DNA of 64,000 bases from Cygnus atratus (lineage: Eukaryota > Chordata > Aves > Anseriformes > Anatidae): NCBI RefSeq assembly GCF_013377495.2, contig NC_066366.1, positions 8,963,501 through 9,027,500 of the forward strand, in the 5' to 3' direction. The notes under the pieces were generated by a model that did no database searches, was not told the origin of the DNA, and saw nothing but the letters and a program-made list of their open reading frames with translations. Shown in pieces: positions 37,941-50,242 of this stretch (positions within the stretch are counted from its first letter, which is position 1; the number at the start of each line of letters is the position of its first letter). The position numbers and the translations under genes were made by a program.

Positions 37941-38033
37941 AGTTTCTGAAATTAGTTTTATTTTTATTAATTTTATTTTTACTTTTTTTGAGGTTAGACA
38001 ATCTAGTTTTGCTTGTTCTAGTCAGAAGAAAGC
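37940..38033 (-). other. BBOX1: Predicted BBOX1 3' untranslated region
   Basis: Sequence between the BBOX1 stop codon and the region expected to follow the AATAAA cluster. The end is inferred from those signals only. Confidence 0.45.
37957..37977 (-). terminator. BBOX1: Cluster of three AATAAA poly(A) signals for BBOX1
   Basis: On the minus strand AATAAA occurs at 37972-37977, 37963-37968 and 37957-37962, starting 57 bases after the last base of the BBOX1 stop codon. All three are in the transcript sense, and cleavage would be expected 10-30 bases further, around 37930-37950. This predicts a very short 3' untranslated region of about 90-100 bases. Longer forms using distal signals cannot be excluded. 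Confidence 0.55.
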
Positions 38034-38194
38034 TCAGTCCCTATTCAGGACCCTCTTTCGGAGGAGCCGGAGCCTTGACATGACCACATCCCAGTCGGCG
38101 TAGGCACCCTCCAGGTGGCGAGTCACTTCTAATCCCGACTGGAAGCTCTGGCGACCATGAAGCACGCGCCAGTTATCGAACGTTACTACGTCTC
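38034..38194 (-). CDS. BBOX1: BBOX1 terminal coding exon (residues ~335-387)
   Basis: C-terminal coding exon of gamma-butyrobetaine dioxygenase, which hydroxylates gamma-butyrobetaine to L-carnitine using Fe(II), 2-oxoglutarate, O2 and ascorbate in the cytosol. The exon opens after a TTCACAG acceptor and begins by completing the Gly codon shared with the previous exon. It reads 'DVVTFDNWRVLHGRQSF', then 'TRHLEGAYADWDVVMSRL', ending '...NRD' and TGA at 38034-38036. On human numbering it supplies the third iron ligand (His347, in 'LHGR'), the 2-oxoglutarate carboxylate-binding Arg360 (in 'TRHLEG') and the cage residue Tyr366. The 52 residues after the split Gly end exactly where the 387-residue human protein ends, so the C terminus is complete. 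This part of the double-stranded beta-helix fold is nearly invariant in the family. Confidence 0.96.
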
Positions 38195-40043
38195 CTGTGA
38201 AGAGATTGCACAAAGTTTAACATTTGGTATATTTTATTCCTTCAGACAGATGATGTTGAGATAGATCTATGTCAGCAGTTAGGGAGCAATAATATCAGAT
38301 AGCTCGTCCGAAGGTTTTGGTGATGTGGTAGCTTTAGTTGAGCTGGTGATTCTCAACCAGAGAGGCCAGGAAACTCCAACTCTGTTTCTTTTCATGTATA
38401 ACCAAGGGTTTGGACAATCCCATGGACAGATAGAAAAGAAACCAGTTGGGATATCTTAGAGAAAATGATTAGATGAGTTTCTTTATAAGAATGTACTTGT
38501 TTAAAAAAGAACTTCTGCCCCTAAAAGAGATCAAATCTTTCTTCCCAGATGCTGGGAAGCATGGACAGATTGAGCCTGCCAAAGATGGACCTAAACAGCA
38601 TACAACACATACAAATTATCTTTCATTTTAACCTTCTACCTCGTTTATCCACATATTTCTTTTGTCTGGAAAAAGCTGTGCTGAACCTCTGAGGAGATAC
38701 TGGAGACAGAGCTCAGTGAAAGCCTCTAACTGGGGACTAGCCCAGCACGTTGAGTCACCCCAGGGGTTAAGTAGGCTTGCCACAGTTCAGAGGCATGATT
38801 AGAAAGCAGAGTGGTAGGGGAATCTGCAGAAGGATCAAAGGATTTTCACTTGATGGGTCTGTAACTACTTGTACAATACACATCCTGCATTACTATCCCT
38901 GTTAAAAGAATTCTAAGAGTACAAAGCTAAACCACTGAAAGTTAGGAAATGCCTTAATTAAGGCCAGCTTGTCATTTAAATTTTTCTCCTTTGTGTGCCA
39001 CCATTGTGATAAATCTCTGACTAAATAACGTTATGCTCTTTCTTTCCTTCTTACCCTTCCCTCTACCGCCATTTTGGTGCATTTAATGATAGGAAGATGG
39101 TACTTATGTAATGGAAAGTACTTTTTTTATCATTTATTATGTGATCTTATAAATTATTGCATGTTCCCAATAGGTAGTGATTCATTTCCTCATAGACATT
39201 TTAAAGGCAGTAGCACCATAATGGGTGATGTGGTCACGTACACTAATAAGTTTACTTTTGTAACACCTCGTGAGAGCTGAGGGACTATTTGTATGTTTAT
39301 TTTATAGTTGGAGAATGAAGGAACTGAGATTAAGGCCAAAGTAGTTAAATATATGTATAGGCTGACTTTTAAAGAGCATTTGTGTGGCGTGTTTTATGCT
39401 CAAAACACAGCCCTGTACAACTCTAGCTGAAGTTTACAGCACTTAGTGCCTCTGCAAATCTGCCTCCAGCTGTCTTGCACAGGCCACCCAGAAAAAGCAG
39501 CACAACAGCACAGGTTTCCAAAATTCATCCTGCGTTACTCAGGCATTCGGTGCCTAAGGAAAGGAGGTGACTGAATTCCCTGCAGCAGTGGTGAGGTGCC
39601 CCGGGAACAAACAGGAGTAGCACAAACAACACAGGCGTATCGTCTGATATAATGTTCCTACCCTGCATGAACGAGGGTGTGATCACGTACTGTGTAATGA
39701 ACTGGGTGGCCCAGCAATCTTGCAAGTGATGTTTCCCAGTTGTGGTGCTGTTGCTTTGACAAGTTAAAATTTCCTACTTGGTGTGAGTTTTTATGTCATA
39801 AACAGACAGGCTGGACTAATCAATAGATTCTATTCCCCACCCACCCACTTTTTTTTTCTTTATAGTGAAACAATGGCAGAAGAAATCTATGAAATGAATG
39901 TAAAAATATGATGTGAAATAACATAGGTGACAAACAGGGCTAAAATTTCCTCTCGGTGCCAGGACAGTGCTAACAATGCTTGAGTGTTTTGACATGTCAG
40001 GAAAAACATGAAAAATCATTGCAAGGAGAAACAACTTCCTGAC
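38195..40043 (-). other. BBOX1: BBOX1 intron between the last two coding exons
   Basis: A 1849-base intron. The donor is GTCAGG (minus strand, GT at 40042-40043) and the acceptor is CACAG (AG at 38195-38196). A possible decayed MIR-like patch lies near 39300-39400. A short T run is at 39849-39857. No coding signal otherwise. Confidence 0.85.
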
Positions 40044-40210
40044 CTGGTTTCAGCTTGTAAGTAAACTTGTGTTCTCTGCTGTTTAATAAATCATCAAATT
40101 CCTTTAGAGCTGCATAAAATGGCCGCACTTTTTCAGCTGGTATGTCAAACACTGTGTCTCTTGTTGCATTATTATAATTGATGCGAACTACTTGGCCTCT
40201 GTAATCCACA
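40044..40210 (-). CDS. BBOX1: BBOX1 penultimate coding exon (residues ~279-335)
   Basis: Internal coding exon of gamma-butyrobetaine dioxygenase. On the minus strand it follows a polypyrimidine tract and a TTTCACAG acceptor. It begins with the third base of Asp279 and reads 'VDYRGQVVRINYNNATRD', then 'FYAALKEFDDLLNSREHKF', ending 'KLKP' plus the first base of Gly335, which the terminal exon completes. The Asn in 'INYNN' (human Asn292 by position) is one of the residues I recall lying near the substrate carboxylate; that recollection is less certain than the iron ligands. The length of 167 bases gives no insertion or deletion on human numbering. The splice phase matches both neighbours. Confidence 0.96.
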
Positions 40211-40990
40211 CTGTGAAACAGAGAAGGGAAGGAAAAGAAATGTATTACGTTGTTACTGAAACATTTTAGCACAGTTAACAAACAATTGAACTCTTCTGTT
40301 GAAACTTAGAATCATGGAATCATTTAGGTTGGCAAAGACCTTCAAGATCATCAAATCCCACCATTGACCTGACTTACTTTTCTAAACAAAATTCAAGTGT
40401 ATGACACAGGACGATTTCACAAGGTTAGTTCCTTCATTCCAAATGGTTACTGGATTGGAATTTGGTAATTAATCCTAACTAGGGAAAGGGATCAGAAGGA
40501 AAAAGTGTAGACACTTAATTTCCTCAAATTACTATATTCTATACACCTCAGTCATAGAGTCAAAGTTTTTAAATTCAGAAGAGATTAAAAACATTTGATT
40601 GATCTTTTTATAGTATATCGATCTTAATCTAAATGCTCCAAAATAGGACCTCTCTTTGGCACAGAACAGAGGGACAGCTACACAGCACAGACTGGAATTG
40701 AGCAACCAGCCCAGCTGCCGTGCCTGCACCTAGAAGCTATCCTAAAGACTGCGAGTTTTCCCTAGAATTGGGCAAGACCGAATAAGGAAAACTATGCTGT
40801 AGTGTGACAAAGTAAAGAACAAGTAATAAATACACTGGCTTCCAAAAAAAAAAAAAAAGGCAACTCCAGACCCAGTTAAGGCACAGTTTCCCCACAAGGT
40901 GGCAGGAGCAGACCTTTTCCTACCAACACGCAATCCCCTGACATGGAGAATTTTAGTTTTCAGTGTAGTTGTGTTGCTGAAGCTACTCAC
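40211..40990 (-). other. BBOX1: BBOX1 intron with a CR1 tail fragment
   Basis: A 780-base intron with a GTGAGT donor (GT at 40989-40990) and an ACAG acceptor (AG at 40211-40212). It holds a short antisense CR1 tail (40309-40372) and an A run at 40844-40858. Confidence 0.85.
40309..40372 (-). mobile_element. CR1 LINE 3'-tail fragment, antisense
   Basis: The plus strand reads 'agaatcatggaatcatttag' followed by 'gttggcaaagaccttcaaga' and 'tcatcaaatccca'. This is the reverse complement of the CR1 3' end ('...tgatcttgaggtctcttccaacc...' plus the short terminal repeats). Only about 65 bases remain. Confidence 0.82.
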
Positions 40991-41187
40991 TCTATAATCC
41001 TTTGCTTACACTGCACGGCAAAATCACAGTAGTCGACCCCGACATCCGTATAGTCTACAGCAGTAGAGGACAGGATCTGATATGCTTGAGGATTTTGTTG
41101 CTTCAGCTTGTTGGATACGTGAAATCCATCTACAACTTCACTCTCACCTCCTGCAGCTGTTTGCTTTATACAGTGGAGAAACTGAAC
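40991..41187 (-). CDS. BBOX1: BBOX1 internal coding exon (residues ~214-279)
   Basis: Internal coding exon of gamma-butyrobetaine dioxygenase. On the minus strand it follows a CTACAG acceptor in phase 0. It starts 'VQFLHCIKQTAAGGESEVVD', continues with 'LKQQNPQAYQILSSTAVDY', 'DVGVDYCDF' and 'QRII', and ends with two bases of Asp279 before a GTGAGT donor. The block from 'LLHC' to 'GG-SE-VDGF' is a hallmark of the BBOX1/TMLHE branch of 2-oxoglutarate dioxygenases and follows directly on the iron-binding strand. The length of 197 bases preserves human numbering. Confidence 0.96.
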
Positions 41188-42917
41188 CTGTAGCGAATTA
41201 AGATCTCATTATAACAAGAATTAGCCTGCGTACTTCATTAGCATCAGTTTTCTCATATCTTTTTTTTTTCTTTTTTTTTTTTTTCCGCCAGCAAAAGACT
41301 GACTTCCCATTGCTGCAGCTTCACAGTACTCTGACACCATTATCCCACAGGCAGAAAATTCAAATTTAACAATAATAAATCCGTCCCATTTGGGACATCT
41401 TCTAACACTTGCAGCCTTTTATTATTTCCTGCAAGTCAAGTGCAAAGCTCTGCTGTAACTTCTTTCTTCCAAGGCGCTGTTTGCTGCAGTCATACAATTT
41501 TAAACGCACCACAGTCTCCCTCCTTATTTCAACAAAGAGGATTATTTTTCTCTTGCAGAAACAAAACCCGTTGTGAATTATCTGGCCACAAAGAGGAAAA
41601 GGTGGCTCATGGAAGGCAATGGGCCCAGTGTCTGTAATAAAATCGGATTAAGGAAGTTTCACTTCACAGTGAAATTGCCAAGGCATAGGATGGGGCAGAA
41701 AGAGCAAACTCTGCATTGGTGTAATTATGTAGATCTAATTATTAATGATTTGGTTTTTAGTTTTGCTGTTGTTGTTGGTTTTAAATCAGGATATATCCTG
41801 GATAATAGTTGCAAGATCAAAATGTAGGAAATCCTAAAGCTATTTTTACAGGATTCCTATAAACTCATCATCCATTTAAAAAGGTTTCTTCAATTATTCA
41901 TATTAAATATATCTTCAGAGTTCAAATAGTGTGTAATCACTAAATAAATAAAACTACATTCAGGATGATGCTTGAAAATAATTCAGTGTGCTTCAGTACT
42001 TTAATTTCTTGCAAGCGTGTCTGAATGGAAAAGGTTTTGCTCTTTTAATGTTTCATAGCAGTGAGAGCTTCAGTACAGGTGAGGCAGTGAGCTAACTCAC
42101 GGCTGTGCTCTGTTAATGAAGTTCTCCTCCATTTTTATTCCACATTAATGATTAGCATCTAGTGATTTTAATAGGTGATGTTAATTTGATGCTTATTTGT
42201 GGATAAATTATATTGGCTTTTTATTTATAGAAAAAAATGACAAAGTGTGGTAAAGTAATAGAAAGGGAAGTTGTAGGTATGGATGTGAACTTTTGCAGTA
42301 TTTTCCTTGTTCCTTCACATATGTTCCTGATGCTTTTCAGTTCTCTGGTGAATTCTGTGGATTAGGCTTTGAAGTGACATGGGCTGGGTGAAGAGCTATG
42401 TCCCGTGGAGGTGGTTCGGCTCTAGAGAATGCACCATTTGTCTGTTGTCACCGAAAGGGCGAGTAAGCGGCTAACTTCAGCCAATTTGTAGAAGACAGGA
42501 TATGACGTCTTAATCACGTTTCTTCTAATTTGTTCTCCTCCCGAAGTGAACAGCCTTGTCCTAACTTGACTGCAGCATTCAGACACCCAACTTCAATGTA
42601 AGGAAAGCAGTATCAAAAGCACATACGGGACACTCACGCTTTCTCATATGGTAATATTCTCAATACTTTGAGAGTTTCCATTTAAAAATTATGGGATACA
42701 TAACGGGCTTGCTATGCAGAATTGACATCATAATGTATATACTGCTTATCTATGTATATTTATATTGTTACGTACAGATTCATCTACCATTATTTTTATA
42801 TTGCTCTTTTAAATCAAAATTTAGAGTCACCAAATGCTGACGTCATTTTAATTCATGTTTTGCGCGATGGGAACAATTCCCTTTTGCACTGTGGAAAAGT
42901 CAGTAGGTTTGTCTTAC
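41188..42917 (-). other. BBOX1: BBOX1 intron
   Basis: A 1730-base intron with a GTAAGA donor (GT at 42916-42917) and an ACAG acceptor (AG at 41188-41189). A T-rich tract lies at about 41260-41285. The stretch 42090-42270 is rich in ATTA/TAAT cores and free of obvious repeats. No coding signal. Confidence 0.85.
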
Positions 42918-43023
42918 CCCAGGTGGATGCTGCAGAACAGGGTAATCGGTGTGAAAGCACAGCTTCCCGGTCGTGTAAGCCACGTTGTTAGCATCTGCTT
43001 TGTCTTGCACTTGCCAAGTCGGT
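42918..43023 (-). CDS. BBOX1: BBOX1 iron-binding exon (residues ~178-213)
   Basis: Short internal exon (106 bases) of gamma-butyrobetaine dioxygenase carrying the first part of the active site. On the minus strand it follows a TTGTAAAG acceptor. It opens with the last base of Gly178 and reads 'PTWQVQDKADANNVAYTTG', then 'KLCFHTDYPVLQHPPG', ending in phase 0 at a GTAAGA donor. It holds the HxD iron-binding pair (His202 and Asp204 in 'FHTDYP'), cage residues Trp181 and Tyr194, and Asn191. Compared with the human sequence as I recall it, Pro replaces His at 179 and Cys replaces Ser at 200; neither is a known catalytic residue. Confidence 0.96.
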
Positions 43024-46000
43024 CTTTACAATGAAAGGGAAAAGAGAAAACATGTGAGAACAGTCAGCCAGCGTGCCAGGCAGTGCGCATGGAGACCGTG
43101 GAATCACAATAGAAGAGAGTTACTCCATCTTTGAATATGAACGTTTTGTAAATTACAAGGAAATGATCGAGCAGTGTCCCCTGCAGCTTATTTCTGCAAC
43201 GCTGGTGATTTTAAGCATTACCGGATTCAGGCTAGAAACTGAGTGTGGAGAAGGACATCTGGCCCCAGGCAGTATCTAGAGGAATGATGGTTTCCAGCAC
43301 TGGTGTTTTGCTGAATGCAAGGATCAGATGAGGACAAGAACCAAGCCATATCTTCTGGGCTAAATCAATGCCTATTTCTGAAACTTCAGAAATAAGAGAA
43401 TGGCATTTGGACCACTTTTTATCGGCTTTACTTTTTCCCCTGCCAGATGGAGTACACAAGTGAAATATAAAATTATTTAAAGCTATATAATTTTGCCCCA
43501 AAGTTAATTTTAAAGTTTCACGATCTTGGAAAATACAGAGTATCCTTAGCAGTGGGATTTTTCCTGGTACTTGCAGGCTCGCCATTAAAGGGAAATCATC
43601 TTGATTTAAAACTTCGTAACTTCTTTCTCTTCTCTGATGCTCTCTCTGAGAATTACCCCTTCACCCTTATCTAATCACATAGTTTCTGTGTTGAAATTAG
43701 ACAAAATTATGTACGAAAGTTTACTGACAACTGCAAAAAAATAGTCTTAGTTATATAATAAAGACATGAATACATCACGTTGCAGCACATTCAAACCACG
43801 TTTCACATGGCAGGCTGTGTGGGAGAGATGAAGACCAAGACCCACATGTTTGGGGCTGAAGCCAGTCTTCAGCGAGGGCATGATGGAGAGGCAGACATGC
43901 ATCTGGGGAAGTCTAAGTCGCCATATGCAAGCCATGGAAGCGAGGAACGTGAGTGACTTAAAAGAAAAATGTGAAACTCATTTTCCCTTTTGAATTACTG
44001 TAGACCAAATCTATTATGCGTTTCAGGTGGTGTGCTTGTATTACTTGTTAATAACGGTTAAATAAGAAAAGAGGATAAAGCACATGCAGACCAAAATCAA
44101 TTCTATGTAGTACACAAACACTTCTGTTCCAGGAGTAGTAGTTGGTATAGGAACTATGCAAAATACTAAAGCTGAATTTCTGAAATTGCTAAGGGAAAAA
44201 AACCTTGAATATTTGTGAGTGTGTTTCAACGCCTGGGAAAAATCACTTTTATTATATGGTACAGCACATACTCATCAGTACATGACTTCAGTACTGAAGT
44301 ATGATAACTTGAACCACATTTCCATAGCTCCCACTTGTACAGCCCAAAACTAGCTTGTTATATCACCCTTGTCACTGGTGTTGATGGTAGCTATGTTCAC
44401 TCCATATTTAATTACAAAGGCTCCAGTGTCACTTACTGTTTCTAAAACAAATTAATGCATTTTAATTGTCTCATTTATATACAATAGATACAATTGCTGG
44501 AATGGTAATACTTTCTAAAGTCGTGACATCTTGCAAAAGACGTCAGAGCTTTCCTGCTGCTACGCTTTCCAGGGGACCTGTCCCTGGGGGCTCCCCTTTT
44601 ACGCGTGGAGCTTCTGTCACAGTTCGTTACTGCCTTGCAGTCAGCAAAAATTAAACAGACAAACCGATTCTAATGGGGAGCCAAGTGCTGGGCCTGGAAA
44701 AAAGACTGTCAAAGTATCAACAGAGCTCACGTATGAACTCAGTCACAGGGAGAGCTGTTAGACCAAGTGCAGGAGAGGCAAGGAAGAAAGAAAGAAAGAA
44801 AAGATGCTTTTTGACAGAAGAAAACACAGGTAATGTCAGAGGACTTCCATCCCTTAGAAAGAACAGAGCAGTTAGAATGGCTTATGGTGTACTAATTAGG
44901 GTCAGATTTCAGCATTAATTGCTCACGCTGTTTGACATAGCCAGAAATTTGGCACCAAGCGGGTGTAGCACTTCTTGTTTTGGCATTAAGGGGCAATGTG
45001 AACTCAGTGTCTCTGAGCAGAAAACTACTCTGCCTGGCCTGTATTAGTTTTGGAAAATGGCTGTGGTAGGAACTGAAGCCACACTTAAATCACCTGGCCT
45101 TGCACTTCATTAAAAACCGAGGTCTCGTTTGTGAGAGATTTGGGACCTGTGTCCTTCTCTTGCAGCTGCAGCCCTCTGGGAGGTGCAGGTGGGCCCCAGG
45201 GAAGCCCTCGCTTCACCCCAAGCACTGAGTGAGGTTTCTGAAGGGGAAGGAGCACAGGGTCCAGCACAGGAGGGTTTGGTGAAATAAACTGCAGGAGGAG
45301 GGGAGAACCTGCTGGTGGAGTTGTACCTCTGTAGCTTAACAAAGGAAAATGGTCACAGGAAGGCGTGGACCCCTTGGATGCTCTTGTAGGGCTGATGCAG
45401 AGAATGTTTCCACAGAAGTGACCTTTTAAGATAGCATGTACCAAACAGACATCTAGGCAAGAAAAAAAGGCTTGCATTTTTCCACGTACGTGTTATATTC
45501 ATTTCTGTTACATTTCAGTGAAAATGCATGGCCCTGGGGAGGAATGTTTTATTCAACAAACTTATCCATTTTATTTACAATATTGGTAGGTCTTGTATTT
45601 GGGCACTGGTGAAATAGCAAGGGGATTACCAACAATTATGATTTTATTACAGTTGTAAAAAGCACTTCAAAATTGAATGCCAATAATAAATGAACTTCTC
45701 TTTCAGGGGTGAAGACATGGACCATAAACAGCTGTTGTGAGTCTGTTGTTCAGTTTGAAACCTCAATAGAATTTCTGCTACTGTGAGAACTATGTAAGAG
45801 TACCGAGACCAGGTGCTACAGTAAGTATATATGAAAAGGAAACAGGTTAAATCAGGAGAAAAGATACTATAGGGAAAGAGGTCTTTTCTCCTCTGTAGTA
45901 GTTTTAGACAGTGTTCCAGCTACTCATGCCTAAAAATAAGAAACTTCTTTCTTTTAAAACATTTGAAAACAAACAAATCACCACCACAAAAAAAAAATTA

Positions 46001-49000
46001 AAATTATTAAAGTCTTCACAATTTCATGCGATGGATTCACATTTAACAAAAGCTGGGTTATTAAGGTATTTGAATACAGCTCCCTAGCTATCTGTTGGGT
46101 ACATTTAGCATGTTACCACTTCATACATAGCTGTATTAGAACATTTGATATTAGGTTTGTGACTTAAGAATAGTTAATGGATAATTTTTAAATCACTACA
46201 CCTAACAGGAAGTTTACATGCGATCCTAACTGTATTTTTTAGTACTTGAGGAATTCCCTCCCCACCCCTCTTTTTAAAAACAGTGCTCTTGAGAGGGGGG
46301 TGGGAATGTCCCAAGAGTCATTTTAAAAAACATTTCACATGCAACTTGTGTGCCTGCACGTGTGCAAGCGTGCTGGGATGAAGGAGCTGTGGCTGATAGT
46401 TGTGCAGCAGAACGATACTTCTTCTGAGAAGGATTAATATCTTGCAACCCAACTTTCTATTTACAGTCTTTTTGATTAACAAAACAAAACAAAGGTTTAA
46501 TTGACACCAAAAGGAAATCTGATTTAAATAGTAAAAGCAGGTCTAAATATTATTTGCCCAAATGTTGTGGATTTAGGTCAAATTTCAGCCTTGGTCCTGA
46601 ACGTGAACGGGCATGGACATGAATGATCAGGAAGTTTGCTGTAGAATGTATTAAAATACTTAAATATATGTCAGAGACTCAGAACTCATCCATACAAATT
46701 AAAGATGGTTTCAATCAAACTAAACACAATAAATACATTTATTCAAGCTGACCTTAAACAAGGGGAAGCATTTAATAAACATTACTCTTTATAACCATAT
46801 TAGGCAAGAATCAGTGAGGTACAAGACCAATTTATTTTAACAGAAAAATTCTGATGACACAACTGAATTTGAATCTCTTGTTTGCTCAAACAGTCAGGTA
46901 AAGTATGTCCTAATAGTTAATGCACAGTTATGCATTAAGTGACTCTCTGGAATCTCTTAAACAGAGCAGAAAGTTATCGAAAGGTGGACAGTGAAGACAA
47001 TTTTGAGTGGACAAAGGGCAGTAATTTTGAACAGCAAGGATGCCAAGAGCTGAGGCAGACAGCCAAGCAGAATGGCAGATTTTTCATCTTACAGTGCTGC
47101 TGAGCGTTGTAAGCATCAAAACGTAAGTATCAAAACCTTTTGGATGCCTTGGTCCTTGGCGAAAAACATGTTGTGGTGCTCAGCAGATGGACAGTGGGTG
47201 AGATGTGGTGGGCTGACATGGCTCTAGGAGATGTAAAGATAATTTCCAAGATAATTTCCAGTTTTAGGGCCTAGGAACTTCTAGATCCAGTTCCTCATCC
47301 CTTAAACATAGGGAAGCTCCTACAAGTACTGTTGTAACCCAAGCGCACATCTCTGGGGTATTTTGAAGGGTTGCTTTTTCCCCTCCATCTCCACCCAAGC
47401 TATTGTGCAGATACTATGTACTTCGTTGTAGTGATATGCTTTCACAAGGAACCAATTTGTTGTTCTCTGGAGCTCTGTTCATTGCTAACTGAACTAAGAT
47501 ACCCCTACAGCTTTCATCCCTCAGGTACCCAGGAGAGCAGCAAAACACCCTCAGAAAGGATCGGGTATGCCTGAGAGCCACTGCATAGCTGTTATGAGGA
47601 GCACATCAAAACAGAAGAAGAAAGCAGTGCTACTTGCGTAACGATGCAAGTATTTAAGTGAGACCTGTAGCAGACTGCCAGACGTAGAAGCGCTTGACAT
47701 TAGGAATGCTTTTAACAGCAGAAAATATTTACTAGCACTGGATGAGGTTTCCAAGTGGAGCAGGGAGTTCTGTTCCCATTAGCTTTAGTAGGATGGACAT
47801 GACCGAATCCCAGTTAACGCTGAAAACCACTTTTCCTTCTGGCACAGTGAGCAGAAAGGGGAAAAAAAACATCCTAATGAAAGTACATCATCTTAACCAA
47901 CCTAGTACATTATACATGTTTCTTTTTCAAGCCTTACAAATATTTAACATGGCTTCTGGAACTGACAGAAAAGACTCATAATATTCACGGTAATTTAAAG
48001 CAGTTGTTCCCTCTACCCGCCTCTTTTTGGAGGCCAACAGAAAAAAAAAATAAAAAGCCATTCTCACAAGTGTCGTACCTGAAGTTCATTGAAGTGAACT
48101 CAGAATTTTGGCTGATTTTGAAGGTTTTTCCTGAGCCAGCTTCCCAGGTTTGAAGCACAGGAAAAAAAAAAAAAAAATCACAGAATTGGGTTGATTTTCA
48201 ACATAAGTACTATGAAGAATTCCATTTTCCTGTGTGACCAAGGGAAGGGAGGCCGTGACCACAGCCATTTCTTGCAGGGGTTGTGGTGTTTAGTTTTCAA
48301 GTCAACTGATGACATGTTCCTAACACAGGCTAATCCACTCAACTTTCGCTTCTGTTTTATCCAAGCACAATATTCTTTGGTGAACCTTGCAGAAACAAAT
48401 CCATAACTATCCTTTAAAAACTATGTTTTTGTTCTCCATTAGGGGTGCTGGTGTTTGGACTGCTGTCTGGCGTATAGCCATACATTGCAGCCCAGATGAC
48501 AAGGACACTGCTCTGAGGCAACCCCACATGGAACCAATATGCCAGTGAGTGACTTCTGCCAGAGGGATGCTTGGGCTGCCAGAGATTTGAATCAAGCCTT
48601 TGTTTCAGAAATAAAGAAATATAACAAGTGAGAAAGAAAAAGATAGCAGGTTTTATTCATAGAGTTAAGCTCTTTCCCTCTACATTCATGCAATTTAATG
48701 TCAGGGCTCATACGTGAGCATGTCTGAGGGCAGCAGCTGACCTGGGAGCAGGGTCCTCTGGGTGCATGGGCAGAAAGCAACACAAAAGTGGAGAGAATGG
48801 ATCAGAAGCAACTCCCACCCTGCTAGAAGTTGCTGTTATATCACAGTAGCTGTTCCCCTGCCTTTTAGAAGTTCAGTAAATTTAAGAGCCAGTAGTATTA
48901 TCAGTGATATCTTTTTCCATATCTAATGATGGAACTTCATTGGTAAAATGAAGATGTAACAATAAACAGTAAGTTTTAATTAGCATTGTAGCCTGAAAAA

Positions 49001-50242
49001 AGGACTTTTCCTTCACCCTCCTCCCTCTTGATTTAATAAATTTCTCCCAGTATCACAGTGCTGCTCATGCCAACCTCACCCACATGGCATATTCTAACAG
49101 GACTCATGTGCCTTCATACAAGACTATTAAGGGGAAGAAAATCTTCCCTTCTGAGTTAAAGTCTGGTGGGAACATCATCTTTCTGGCAAAGGTTGACTAT
49201 TTTCCTGCTTTTTATTTTAAATAATTTTAGACAAAGGAGATGCTTTGGTTGTTGCCTACATGGTTTATTTGGTTATCTTCTGAACTAGGTAGATTCAAGT
49301 GAAGAAGTCTTACCGTAATATTTATCTTTTAATTAATTATGGAGGAGAAGGGAACTTTTCAAATGGGAAGCCCTGAATGTTCATGTTTTGGTGTGTATTC
49401 AGGCACAAAGAAATAAGTATGGTTAAATGTTACTATCTATTTTAGTCTTCCTTAAAAGAAAAAAGGAGCAGCTGTGAAATACCAGCACACAGGGCTGGGA
49501 CGTGCACCAGCAGGGCATGGGACATGTTGTGGAGCTAGGGTTTGGGGGCTGGAATTCAATAGCAAACTGAATTTTGCCTCTTCCCCCAGTGAGTTATCAA
49601 TTCCTGGGACTGAAATAAGATGTGAACATGCTCTAGACATCTTCCCAAGGAAGAGGTAGTCCAGGCCAACCTACAGAGTCCTAGTGTTCTGGTAATTAAA
49701 GGAAAACAAAGTGAAACAAAACATCCCTCCCCCCTACACACTTAATTGTTCATAGGTACAGCAATTTGGAAGAGGTCTTTTACGTAGTCTCATGGGATAC
49801 TGCACTGTGAGGTTGGTTGTGGCCTTTCAGGTTGGACTCAGCTAACAGTAGGGAAAAGTGGATTTTCGCACATCTCAGCATGCTCTTACCTATTTCTGTA
49901 ACTCAGCAGGCTAAGAAAATGTTTCAGTACAGCTACCTCGTCCTCCGTGCAGAAGGGAACTGGATTAGGGATTTTTGATTTTGCTCAATGATACAGATAT
50001 ATACGGCTCTCTTGGGGTTGTCATGTATTTGACATCTATTACACATTTTCCTTATACAGATTAACAATTGTCTCCACATTTTCATAACAGGTAGGCAAGA
50101 AAAAGAATCCTCTTGCTTTCATAAATTAATCCACAAGAGAGGTCCAGTAAGCTGAAGTGAAATACGTGATTACATAGTTGGCAAAGCAAGGATATTAAAA
50201 AGAAAACTGAAAAACAACAACTGGAAAACAACAGCAACTTAC
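43024..50242 (-). other. BBOX1: BBOX1 intron, 7.2 kb
   Basis: The intron joins the exon ending 'FYG' to the exon starting 'PTWQV' (GTAAGT donor at 50241-50242, AG acceptor at 43024-43025). It is largely AT-rich. Visible sub-features are a GAAA microsatellite (44786-44802), a 12-base tandem duplication (47236-47259) and an A run at about 48161-48177. I saw no further exon. Confidence 0.8.
44786..44802 (+). repeat. (GAAA)n microsatellite
   Basis: About four GAAA units in a purine-rich stretch. Confidence 0.8.
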
